From positions 2,879,001 to 2,943,000 of the forward strand of contig CM041540.1 in assembly GCA_023238725.1 (NCBI GenBank): 64,000 nt of DNA, in the 5' to 3' direction. The number at the start of each line of letters is the position of its first letter. The stretch's first letter is position 1. Position numbers and translations under genes: made by a program. Under the pieces are notes generated by a model that had not been told where the DNA came from, did no database searches, and saw only the letters and a list, made by a program, of their open reading frames with translations. The DNA is from Scortum barcoo. Lineage: Eukaryota > Chordata > Actinopteri > Centrarchiformes > Terapontidae. Shown here in pieces: positions 36,480 to 47,894 of the stretch.

Positions 36480-36960
36480 GACAGATATTTGTATTGCATT
36501 TTTCAAGCTGGGAGCTCAAAGTGCTTTTCACGCACAACATAAAAGAATCAGAAATTAAAGGAATTTCAAGAACAACAGAATATAAGTGCACAGTTCAATT
36601 CAATCAACCAAAAGGTAAAACAAATGAAACTATTAAAATTGACTTAATAACAGGTGGGTGCACAACAGAGCTGTTTTATGTGGACAAATCAAACTAGTTG
36701 TTAGCTGTAAAAATGTGTCTCTAAAGAGGATTTAAAAGCAGAAAACAGCATCAGTAGATCGAATGCCAACTAAAAGACTGATTCAAAACTGAGTACAGAA
36801 AATGTAAAACAAAAAGTTCACTGGTGTGCTCTGGTGTAAAGCCTTGTAAGTTATGAATAAAATGCATTATAAAAGAAAGTGGTCACCGGCGCAGGGGGAT
36901 GAGATGATGATGAGGTCTAGAATAAACATTCAATCTCAAATATATCTTTTGCATTTCTAC
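36480..36960. mobile_element. Probable degraded interspersed repeat
   Basis: The segment opens with TTTGTATTGCATTTTTCAAG and then GGGAGCTCAAAGTGCTTTTC. An A-rich body follows, then GCCTTGTAAGTTATGAATAA and GGTCACCGGCGCAGGG. That order of motifs (a tttata...caag start, CAAAGTGCTTT, an A-rich middle, a tgtaagt...ataaaat segment and a G-rich ccagtgcag-like block) resembles an abundant dispersed repeat I know from teleost sequences. The family is not assigned, and no protein-coding part remains. Confidence 0.45.
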
Positions 36961-38876
36961 ACTGCTGTTTCCTGTCACTTATTTACCCACATATAAACCT
37001 AAAGGGGCGTATCTGTGATAAGTTAAAAGAAAAAAGCAGATAGACTGGACAAAAATATCAGTTTGGCTCTAGAAAGCAGTAATTCTGTGGTCCAGAGATC
37101 CTGAGATTTTCCCTCCAGCTGCTGCAGGTTCACATGTTTGGTACCTCCGGCTTTGCTCATCTGTTCATTTTCTTGCATATTTATTTGTCCAAAGACGAAG
37201 CCGAGCGCACCATTGTTTACCCGCCTCCATTGTGCTCTGACGCAAACTGCCTCAGCTTGGACCGGTTGCGTTTTTTTTTTTTTTTCTGTACCGCAGACGT
37301 CGGCCCTCATGACACTCGCCCCGCGGTGCGTCTCAGCGAAATCCAACAGTGAGCATCTGGAGCAGATTTAGCATCCGAATCCCAGAGTCCCTTTGATGGG
37401 GCTGGGAGCGTAATGGATCTGAATTCCTGCGGCGTCCTCTGGGTGCCACGGCTGTTGAATCGCTGGCCCTTAGCCTAGCGTCAGCGACGTGATTGGTGTT
37501 GTGATTCGAACGCTGCAGTGCCTGTGTATTAGCAGGGATGTACTCCCAGCTTAGTGGGTTTTTTTTCCTCCTTCGACCCCCAGCGTCAAAGGGAGCTTGG
37601 GGTGTCACTTCACTAAACCCTAAGCCCCCCCACACTTCTGCTATCAGTATTAATTTACCACCGAGAGTTTCACACCAGCTTCTAGTTAAAGGCATGGCGA
37701 TAAGAGGGGAAATTAGTCACAAGTGGAAGACTATCGCCGGGGAAAGATTTATACAATTTATTCCATGTAGGTCACCAAACTGATACGGCTTTTTACGCAC
37801 AAAACTGGGTGGTAAAGTGGCGGCTTTCTCACACTGGAGATCCCCGGCAGTTCTGCTTCATCACTGCTCTCCATTATCGTGATTAAAAGTGGGCTCACCA
37901 GGGATAAGTTTGAGGAAGTTAGCACCGATATGGGTTTTTTTAGTGCAACTGAACAAATAGTAGCAGTAAAGTAAAAGTACTAATTGTGAGGACTTAACGA
38001 TTACATGCAACTCTGCTAATTCTCCAAACTTTCACTTTTTGAAGACTCTTAGGATCATTTAAAAAGCTGCATTTTGGTTGAATGAAACAAGACTTTGTGC
38101 TTCCACCTGACAACACAGAGGTTACGGTCTTATTAAATTCAATGTGCAAATACAGTAATAACTGAGTAAAAAAATAAATAATGTAAAAACCTGAGATAAA
38201 ATCACTCAGATTACTCCAAAACTACACCTAAAGACTTTTGATTGCCTTGACACCAAAACTGAGATATGCTGGGAGACGTGAGGTTATGTGAGGCCGTCAT
38301 GAACTAATAGGTACCAATGCAGACTTCCATCAATGGGTTGCATGGCGAATGAACAAAATTTGGAAAAAGGTTTTTTATCAGTTAAAAAATAGTTGATTTT
38401 ACAACACGGAGACAAAATGATAAAGTTATTAATACTCTGACACACAGTGAGACATGAGAATAAAAAGTAAAACACACCTGTTGTTTCTTTATGATCAATT
38501 AAATAATTATTTCCCCTCAACTAATCAATCACATATGTTAGCACACTTGAAATGCATGTGCTAAAAAATGATGGACTTGTCCTTTAAGCGAAGCATTTGC
38601 CTAAATGCGCGTATAAAACTGCCTGCATGAAGCACAGAGCTGCGTCTTATCCGGCTTTGTGATTTCCATGTGAGGCACGTTAACATTCGCCGGTGTTCAT
38701 TACGCTTCCCGCACGCCGGCTGCAGAGCGAAATCTATGCGTATACAACGGGGAGCTTTTCAGCATCGCCTCACTATTGTACATTATAATGCCATTATAAT
38801 TCCAATTGCACCTGTGTTCAAGCTTTTGGGCCCTCGTGTAATGCGATTAGCAATTCCAAATAGCGCCGTTTGAGGG

Positions 38877-39060
38877 TTAGCTGATAGCCGTGCACTGTGA
38901 ATTATGATTCCTGTGGCATTTTTTTTTGCATATCCGTATATGGGAGGGTTAGCTTTTGGTGTTAGCATTAGCGATTCTGACAGTGTATAATGTGCAGGGG
39001 GAGGGCTGGCTGTTAGCGCTGCGTTAGCCGCTGTGTGTTGTGATTCCCGCGGTGTAGCCG
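38877..39060. repeat. Degenerate duplicated block rich in GTTAGC
   Basis: Two related segments start near AGCCG at 38886 and at 39026, 140 bases apart. Both read AGCCG, then a CTGTG-containing stretch, then a TGATTCC core. The interval holds repeated GTTAGC/ATTAGC hexamers. It looks like an old, diverged tandem duplication with no coding content. Confidence 0.4.
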
Positions 39061-39144
39061 GGCCCGGGAGCCATGCGGCGTGTGACGGATCGTCCCAGGT
39101 GGTGGGCTGTCAAGACGGGGATCAAAGAGCAGCGGAGTGGACCT

Positions 39145-39229
39145 CACACACACACACACGCATGCACACACACCTTTGCGGACACGTTCCCTGCAGTTCC
39201 ACCTGTTTAAGAGTCAACAGTACACACTG

Positions 39230-39270
<41 letters not shown>

Positions 39271-39688
39271 GCTGCAGAAAGCCAATAAGAGTATTATTTT
39301 AAGTGCATGTCAGCATGTGCACTCTTTATTTACAGAGATGCATACCTGTGCGACAACCTTGAGCAGGTGGAAAAAAACCTCTGCAGACTGGCGTTAATAA
39401 GCTCTTTCCATCAATTAATGTGTGTGTGTGTGTGTGTGTCTCTATCTCGCAGCAAGCACAAACATTTACCTGAAGGCCGAGAGGGCTCAGAACGGGCAGA
39501 TACACTCTCTGATCACTCTCTTGTGCTGTTGAAGATACACTCTGCTTGGACTGAAGGACACTCGAAAACACACACCAGAGATGCACACACACACACACAC
39601 ATACACACACACACGTACACAACGTCGGAGTGAAGGGAGGAAAATCTATTAGGCATTAGACGCTGATATGTGTGTGTGTGTGTGTGTG
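39145..39688. repeat. Cluster of five CA and TG arrays
   Basis: CA arrays at 39145-39159, 39233-39268 and 39584-39614 alternate with TG arrays at 39419-39439 and 39669-39688 on the plus strand. Complementary arrays within a few hundred bases can pair in single strands. No coding sequence is present. Confidence 0.93.
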
Positions 39689-42600
39689 AGACAGGAGATG
39701 GGATGGGACGTGGGAAAGAAGCAAGACACAAAAAAAAAGAAGAAGAAGAAGATGCTGTGAGTGGAATAGAGAGCAGAGGAGGAGGAGATGCTTGTTCATA
39801 AATGCTTCATGGCTGCTGAAGGGGGCCTTTGACTGAGCGGCCTCTCGCCTCTGTCAACACATCTGCCCCCCTTCCAACAAACAGGTCGACCCCCCGGCTC
39901 CACGGCATCTCAGGACCGCGGGGGGAGCTGAGGAGCCGCGTTTCGCTCTTTCGATGTCGATATCGCCTTTTTTTTTTTCTTTTTATTTCTAGGCCATGTT
40001 GAACACGTCAGATTTTTTTTTTGTACATTTAATTAACTAACACTTCTTTTTCTTTTTTTCTGGTTAATTTTTCCATTTTTAAAAAAGGAACATCATCCCT
40101 CGCCGCAGAACAGGCGCGACGAGGTGAGCCTGGCTTAATCTACTTGAAAGACTTTCATTAGCCTTTAGCTTCTGCCCTGACGTCCTCTTCCTGTCAGAGG
40201 AAATATTCAGTAAAACTTAAATATCTTTGGCATGTGGAGCCCGCAGGTGCGAGCTCGGCATCGAATCACGATCATCAATCATGACTCTGACGAGGAGATT
40301 TCAGGGTGCAGTGAAAACTTTGGAAACTATTTTGACTATGTGAGTCTTGGTTCCTAAAATAATGCACGACCGCAGGAGTCAACTGAGCTTGCATTTTCTC
40401 TGTGTGCTCACTTATTATCGCCCCCCCTACGCTTGCAATAATTGGCAAAAAAAACCCACCCCTGCTATGGTTGCAGTGAGTGGGCAGGGCTGCAACAACA
40501 CCGGCAGGAAAGTAAATAATCAGCGTCTAGAAAAAAAATATTAAAGGCTGCTGAAACTGAAAAATACACGTAATACTGAGCCATCAGCCGTCCGTGGGCT
40601 CTGTCATACGTCCAGAAACTGATTTTATTAAAGGATTTGTTAGCAAGATCAGAATAACGAGGGGGTGTGTGATTGTTTATCGGCAGGTTCCTCCTAAATT
40701 CTTGGTTTTGGATTGGATTCTTGTTGCTTTTTTTGCAAGTTTGCACATGCTGCACAAAACATGCTGCATTTGTTCATCACAGGTTGCATATGTGAGTGCA
40801 ATATTGGTGTATTTGAGTGATATAAAGGGATATGTGGAGGTAAAATAATCTGGTATTTCATAAAAAAAGCAAAGTTTGAAACCAATGTTTTTCTCAATAT
40901 TTCACCTCCCGACCTGTAAGATTTATCTCTGGGGTCCAGACCTGCAGCTTTATTCAAATGTTTTGGGGTTGATTCGGCACAGGCGGAGGAAAAAAAATGA
41001 GGTAGACGACGGTGAAAAGGAGGAGTGATGCCAGCAGAAGGGTGGATACATGGTTTATTAAAAGGTTGGGGAAAAAGAAAAGAAACAGGTGTGTGTGGTT
41101 GGGGGTGTATCAGAGAGCTTCACCTTTACGCCCTCCCACCCGAGGCTCACAGCGACTCCCTCTTCTCTTTCTCCCTCCATCACTACGACTCCTTCTTTTC
41201 CCTTCCCCTTCCTTTTGACCCCCCCAGGGGCTCCGCTCCACCGCTGACCCACATTAACTGCACTCTCCTGCAATTACAGGCCTCTGGGTGGCACGGGATA
41301 ACACACTGCACCTCTGCTCGACTCCTTAAAAACAAAACGCCCCTTAATGTGTATAACTTGTGTGTCAAAGAGTGGCTGAGTGACAGCAGGGAAAAAGGAA
41401 AAATGAATTTGACAGCGCAATAAAGAGCAGATTGTCAGATGGAAAAAAACAGGGAGAGGATGAGCGGATGGCTTCAAACAATGCTGCATTTTCTGACGGG
41501 CGTCTGGCTGATGTTCTAATCCTGTCAGCGCAGGAACCCGTCCAGCTTGCGGCACTTCACAAATCTATACAATCCACTGGTTACTTTGGTGGAAAAGCAC
41601 CAATGTCATCCCTCCTCTGCTCTCCCAAATCCCTCCCTCCCTCACACACTCCCTCCCCTCGCTGCAAACACAACAAGAGCACTTTTCCGGAAATCAAAAG
41701 CTGCTTTCTGGCTGACCCCGAAGAAAAAAACTAACAAAAACTGCAACTTCCCTCATAACCGAGCAACTCTCTCCGTCGCCGAGGCATGCAAAAGTATAAA
41801 CACGGAGAGTGAAAAAAAAAGAGAATCCGCACACAAAATCTCCCATTAAAATCCACCTGCAGCTGCTCTCTAATTGGGGCCTGGGTAGCCGGCTTTAAAA
41901 AAACAAAAACCTAACGTCTAGTTAAGGCGATATAATTGGCCGCTCTGCTTTAGGAAAGAATGAAATAAATCAGTTTTCTGTCTCAGGTCGGCCCCCGTCT
42001 CAACTGAATCCATTAGAGCAGATAATTGTCTTGGACGGCGAAGGAAGCGCTCGCTCGGCGTTGCCACAGCTGAGCGGGAGGACGCAGTTGGCTTGTGTTT
42101 TTTTTTTTTTTGTCACACCGGATGTCAGCCATTGGACGCCGCAACTAAGTCGAGGGAGAGATTTTCATCTGAGCAGTGATCGAAAATCAGGCGGCCGTAA
42201 TCTGCCTGCATGTGTTTATCTTCTGGGCTGGAAATTATTTACCAAATCTTCATTGGATTTTTGTGGGGGTTTTTTTTCAGGTTAGAAGGAGATTAAAAAG
42301 AAACACTTATCAGGAATAACATCACCTCTCAGTATTGATTGTACCTTTTTGTTTTCAAGGTGGTTTATATGAAGGAGTTGTGACATCCTTTCTAACTATT
42401 GTCGCCGCTAAACACTTCCCCAGAGATAAGCTGTCAATCAGGCGGCGTGGGCAGCGGCGCGTCGTCGTCTTTTTTTTTCTCCTCCTCAGATTTGAAGGTT
42501 TGATTTTTTTTCTTACAGGTGGCCCTTTTGTCTTCCTCCTTTCAGCCACCGTGTTGCGGCTGTAGGTTGGATCTCTTTTGTGTGCCGCAGTAATCAGCAG

Positions 42601-43401
42601 AAAAAAAAAAAAAAGGTGACTCATTTCTGAGACTGATGGAGAGAAAATATCAAACTGCGATTTTGCTTTTAAGCAGCAAATTCCTCGTCTGTAGGACCTG
42701 GAGCTGACCGTGACTTTGCTTGGTTTGGTTTAGACACAAACACAAACTTTGCTTTAGCTTTCGGGTTAAAAATCCGTTAAAATTCTCCATGTTGGACGAA
42801 ACCATCCTTGCTGTTTCCTGACTTTTACTTCTACTTATGATTTTCCCATCTCAACTTTCTCCCAGGAAGCAAATAAGCATCCGTCCATTTCTTTCTGCAC
42901 ACGCGCTCGTGCAGGAAAATCCTCTTTTGATGAGCAAAACAACGAACCCCACGCCTTACATGTTTCACAGTCAAAATTAAAAAGTTATCTAAAGCTGTGA
43001 AGGTCTCTTAAGAAGTGCAAATAGTTCAGAAAATTTCACTGGACGCAGCTTAAGATGCTGTTAAATATTTCACGATTTCTGTGTTATTTCCAAGTCATGA
43101 AGACAACATTCAATAATCTCACATCTCTCTAAATCCTCTATATTTGTCACCACACTGTTAATGACTCTTTTACCAAATTACACACAGTCCTTTTTCTCTT
43201 TAGATTTATGTTTTTTTTTAATACTTTGAATGATTTCCAGGCCGCACTGTGCTCGGGGGTCTCTTACGTAGGATATAGTCTGTTAATGAAGACATTAAAC
43301 TTATTCCGTGCACGTGAAGTGTGTGAATTTCAGTGTCTCGGTAGCTCTCGTGTGGGCAGGCTGTATCATTAAGATAAATGACATCGTGTGTCCCCTGCCA
43401 A

Positions 43402-43420
43402 ACACACACACACACACACA
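43402..43420. repeat. (AC)9 microsatellite
   Basis: A short AC array, UG in the transcript. Confidence 0.92.
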
Positions 43421-43714
43421 CTACACACTGCAACAAACCCGTCATCATGGCGCTTAAGGTTGTGTTTTAGCAAAAGGACCATTTTCTGTTTACCCCTCTG
43501 GCTCTCTTTGTCTCATTCTCTCTTTATCTCTCCCTCCATCTCTATCTCTCTTTCAGCACAAAATGCCAAATTGCTCCATTTCTCACCCCCCCTCCCCGGC
43601 TCATCCACTCATCTAACTCATCTGTTATTAACTCCAAACACATTAAACCAACAGTATTAACCCAAACACATTAGCGCCACGATGCCAAACCATTCCCCAG
43701 ACCGTCTAGAATCA

Positions 43715-43715
<1 letters not shown>

Positions 43716-43746
<31 letters not shown>
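43716..43746. repeat. (AC)15 microsatellite
   Basis: An uninterrupted AC array, UG in the transcript, followed by two shorter CA runs to about 43778. Confidence 0.95.
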
Positions 43747-43747
<1 letters not shown>

Positions 43748-46700
43748 CCTAAGTGCACACACACACTACACACACACCTGGGTCAAACTGCAAAATGGAT
43801 TCTGTGTGACGCACAGACGCGGAGCAATTTAACGCTTTAGGGCCAAAAAAAACAACAAATCTGGGAACTTATTAAAGGAAACCAAGCTGACTCTCAAATT
43901 ACTCCCTGTGATTGATTAGGTTTTGGCTGCTAACTCGCCTAAAACAGGCTGAAAGAAGATCATTTAAAGGATCTGCAATATGGTTTTTTGGATGCTGACA
44001 CATTTGGAAAGATGATCATTCATTCCCAGAAAAAAATACCGTGTTTGCTGGAGGAATTGCCCGCCACGTGACGCCGGGATGATGACAATAATAAAAAAAA
44101 CAGGAGGGGGGGGGATTACACTGATCCACAGATATCCACTTTCTGGTTTGATGTGCAAAAAGTCTTATTCCAGCCGTAGCTCTGAGCGAGCATTAAGTCT
44201 CCAGTTTTATCTCCCATGTGCTGTAATTAATCATTAATTCACGAACAGCCGTCGCACTCCGACGTCTGCCCAAGTCTGACTGGCGTTTTGAAATATTAAT
44301 CTTGGACATTTCGGGGAAGTAAAAAGGAAAAGAAAAGCAGATCAGTTTAGATGCATTCGTGCCAAAATAACACACAGAGATCCTGAATTTCTTTGTCAGG
44401 ATCTTGAAGGGAGACCAAAAGAAAAGACCTGATATGGAATCAAAAGTATTTCAAGTTTGGGCTTAAAAATCACGATTATACCTACGCTCTTCCTATATGA
44501 AGCATAATTTACTTGATACACTGATTGTATATATACCGACAGACTAAAAGCCTCAATTTCTTTCTTAACTTTCAAACTTTTGTCTTTTTGTTGACGGTGG
44601 TCCTTTTTTGGACAAGCCACCGCCGCCGCCGAAGTTTCAGCTAATGAGGAACAAAACAAAACCAAAAAGGAAGGAAACAGAGAAGTTTTTAAAAGCTTAT
44701 GCAACTTTTTTTTTACTCGTCTCAGCGGGACTAACAAACACATTTAAATCCAAACCACAAAAAAAAGAAAAGAAAAGAAAGAAAGAAAAGTGCACGCCAG
44801 GTCGCCATGGCTGGGGCATCAGAACGGGCTCATTTCACTTCAAATGGCCGAGATCCTTATTTCAAATGACGCTTTCGCTAGAGAGGGGCCACGGTTTTCC
44901 TGACACCGCATGAAATTACCGGCATTGAAGCCAAGGCGATGGCGGGGGGGCTCTACACGGCTTCTCCAAGTCGAGGAGGGTGCAGATGAGGCCAGTAGCG
45001 GCTTACTTAACTACGAGGAAACAACAACAACAGCGGCGCTCAAAGCTCTGCGAATAACAAGGCCGGTAAGAGCCCAATCAAATGCTACATTTCCTCTTAA
45101 AACACTCCACCTCGCAATGGCGCAGGACAGCGAGGCCGCGGGGAAAAAAATGAGGCATATAGAGAAAGATTGTCATTCAGAGAGAGGGGGATAAAGATAT
45201 GGTAGGTGGCTGTGTTTTTCATCCCCGGTAGAAGTGGCGGTGAGCGATACTCTTGACTCATCAACCATAAAAACAACTCATTTCAAGGGTAGTGGAGATG
45301 GAGCAGGAGATTTGAGGGAGCTGAAGGACAGGAGGAGCAACTCTGGCAGAGGAGAGAAGGAGTCATCTCAAGGCTAATAACACACAAACACAAAGCGCGT
45401 GAAGTGTGTTGGTGTGCAAAAAAAAAAAAAAAATGAAAGAAAGAAAACGAGTTGATTTGGGTCTTGGCAGAACGCTGTCTTAAGGCTTTCATAAGCTCAA
45501 ATGACTCAGTCAGAATGAAAGGAAGCCAGAGGGGGGAAGAAACACACAGAAAAGAGAAAGAGAGAGAGAGAGAGAGGAAACTAAAAACAGAAACAGGCTG
45601 AGATGAAGTGTGTAGGTGCAGAGAGGTGAAGGACGCCGATCAAAATCAGTTTCCAAATGCCGTCTCAGGAGGACGTCTTAATCAGTGTCACCTCTCCAAA
45701 CGGCGTTAACACTCGTCTGAGTAACGCGAGTTTGCATTTAAACAAAAAAAAACAACAAAGAAATAATCTGGAGTGAAGAGAAAAAAGAAATATCGTGCAT
45801 GTTTCTTCACCTGTCGCCAATGTTGCCAGCTAATCTGCTTATGTCTACCTGGATCATGATTTTATCAATGTATAAAGAGAACATTCATGCATTTTTCATA
45901 TTTGCACGACAACATGATATAAATTTGCCATCGGGTCTCTTTTCGACCACCCGCCCTGTGTGCGTTGAACAACTTTCCAGTGTATTTCTATGCTAACATA
46001 CAATGAAATCAACATTTTCACTGTGAAAGTATTTAAAAGCATTTAAATCACTCAATCCTGCTTGCAGCCAGCAGCAGCTGTAATGTCTCGTTTTTTTCCC
46101 TACAACATCTATTTCTGACATCTCTTCTTCATTTTTAGTCAACTTAGAAAACATGGTGGAGGTTTTGGGAAAGATGAAGATCTTGGTTAAACAGCGAAAG
46201 CCTCAAAATTATCGATATCCAACCAAAACCCCAATCTTTCCTTTGCCTTATATCAACATTTTAAACTAACCTAAAGCCCTGCGTCATCCAAGTCATGAGC
46301 TTTTACAGCAAACCTTTCATCCAGACCTTCTTCTTGTGACGTTTGTGCAGTAAACAAACAAACACATCAGCTCCATTTCCTCCAAAATGTGTGTGACAAA
46401 GCAAATTTGACATATTTAAATGTATTTTATTGAATGTAATGCTTCGCTATGTGGATTTCTAAGCATTCGCAGCCACATTAAATCATCACCAGGTGTGTCG
46501 AGACGTGTACGATAAAACTGCTAACTCGAGTGTTGACTTCGCTTCGTTCGCTTTCGGCCCCGCTGATTCGAATTCAGTTTCAAACTTCTCCCGAAAATTT
46601 GCTTTACAGTTGGATGGAGGCGCCGCGTCTCTCCCTCCCCGACGTCCTCTCTCTCTCTCCGTCTCGCTTTACTTTCCTCCCACTCTCCGTGTCTCATCAG

Positions 46701-46826
46701 GAGTGTCATCAGCCCCCACTCCGGTTGATGCCTGTTAATATGGCAGCGCTATTGTCTGCCCGTTCGTTGCCGCTGTCTCTATTGTTTGCTCTCGCACTTG
46801 ACGAATTCATCAAAGACAAAAAAAAA

Positions 46827-46851
46827 GAAAGAAAGAAAGAAAGAAAGAAAG
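46827..46851. repeat. (GAAA)6 microsatellite
   Basis: A GAAA tetranucleotide run on the plus strand. A similar shorter run lies at about 44760-44788. Confidence 0.92.
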
Positions 46852-47212
46852 GGAATGGGAGAAAATAGCTGCAAATCATGTGGTTTCGCACAATTGACTG
46901 TGTAAGTCTGGCTGGGCGAGTCTTTGTCTTCCAGCGGTGCACGAAATGTGTGTTTGCTTGTGTAATTTTTGCACATATATCATTTGTTCTGCCATTAACT
47001 AGGTGGGACAGCCCACTCAGCCTCCGACTGCCGCGTGGAGACGTGTGCGCACAGTAAGTGTTTTTGCATTCGGGTTCATGGGAGTGTAATAAAAAGAGTT
47101 TGTGCGAGCGTCTATTAGCGTATCAGTTTCCATTAAATCCTTTACTTCAGTTAAGGTAGCGGCAATAAATGAATAACAGCGATGACGACTGCCATGCTTT
47201 CAGATGAAACAA

Positions 47213-47585
47213 AAGGAAAAAGTGAAAAAGGGGGGAAGGAAAAATGAAAAGAGAAGGAAAATGAGGAAAAAAAGAGGCAAGAGAATAAAGAAAAACATAA
47301 ATAAGGAGGAGGAAGATGAGAAAGCAAAGAAAAATAAAGCAAGATGGACAAGAAAAGTGAAAAAGGAATGAAAATAAGATGGAAAGTAAAGAAAGAATAA
47401 CAGAATAAAGGATAGAAAATACAGGAGAGGAGTCAAAATGGAGAGAAAGAAGAACGACTGAAAGAAGTTGGGAAAGGAGAAAGGAAAATTGGGAGGGAAA
47501 GATGGGAAAATATGAGAGGAAGCAAGGAAAATCGAAAGAAAACAAGGCCAAAATATAGGAAGGAAAGAAGGGAGGAAAAACTGCA
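47213..47585 (-). promoter_or_regulatory. 370-base pyrimidine-rich tract after exon A
   Basis: The plus strand is almost entirely A and G with scattered T, built from GGAAA, GAAAA and GGAGG units. The transcript is therefore U/C-rich from about +113 to +485 of the intron after exon A. The two long open frames on the minus strand here, rich in Phe, Leu and Ser, are a by-product of this composition. A splicing or DNA-structure role is possible but unproven. Confidence 0.45.
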
Positions 47586-47697
47586 AATAAAGTCCAGATC
47601 TCTAAAGCAGCTTCTTCAGATCAATATAGATCAACATAGTCGGGCAAAAAGAATATTTTTATGATTATTTCCCCCTGATGAAGGTGTGCCGTCGTAC

Positions 47698-47894
47698 CTT
47701 TGCTCTGTGGAGGGTTCTGGCTGCGGTCTCGGAGTATGTTGATCTGGTAGACGGCTCCGTACGGCTCGAACAGCTCCTTCAGCTCCTTCTCCGACCAGGA
47801 GCGCGGGATTTGGCCCACGAACATCTTGATGGCGTCCGGGTCCGGCTGGTCCGAATGCTCCAGCGCCCCGTTCATCTTCCCGGCCGTGCCGTTA
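47698..47894 (-). CDS. celf2: celf2 exon A: internal start and N-terminal part of RRM1
   Basis: This exon has 197 bases. The first base finishes a codon from an upstream exon. In-frame NGTAGK follows, then a methionine at 47875-47873 beginning MNGALEHSDQPDPDAIKMFV. The exon ends INILRDRSQNPPQSK plus one G of a glycine codon. MFVGQI is RNP2 of RRM1. The acceptor is GTTTTACAG and the donor is AAAG|GTACGA. The NGTAGK prefix resembles the NGTANK that I recall preceding MNG in longer CELF2 isoforms, so this methionine can be a start or an internal residue depending on the first exon. ELKELFEPYGAVYQIN is CELF2-type, where I recall CELF1 having DLRELFEQY and YEIN. Confidence 0.97.

Larger units (their letters stand above)
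34802..47697 (-). other. celf2: celf2 intron between exons A and B
   Basis: This intron is 12,896 bases. It contains a perfect 46-base palindrome at 35636-35681, a probable interspersed repeat at 36480-36960, a degenerate duplicated block at 38877-39060, a cluster of CA/GT arrays at 39145-39688, further CA arrays near 43.4-43.7 kb, an (AAAG)n run at 46827-46851 and a long purine tract on the plus strand beside exon A. Regions 40000-43200 and 44800-46800 show only unremarkable sequence. No further exon is recognisable. Confidence 0.8.

Noticed and set aside
37500..37520. GATTCGAAC, a second B-box-like sequence
   Set aside because: No T-stem pairing and no cloverleaf can be drawn.
47147..47586. 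Two overlapping minus-strand open frames of 128-134 codons rich in Phe, Leu and Ser
   Set aside because: They translate the pyrimidine-rich side of a purine tract. The composition is monotonous and there is no domain or splice context.
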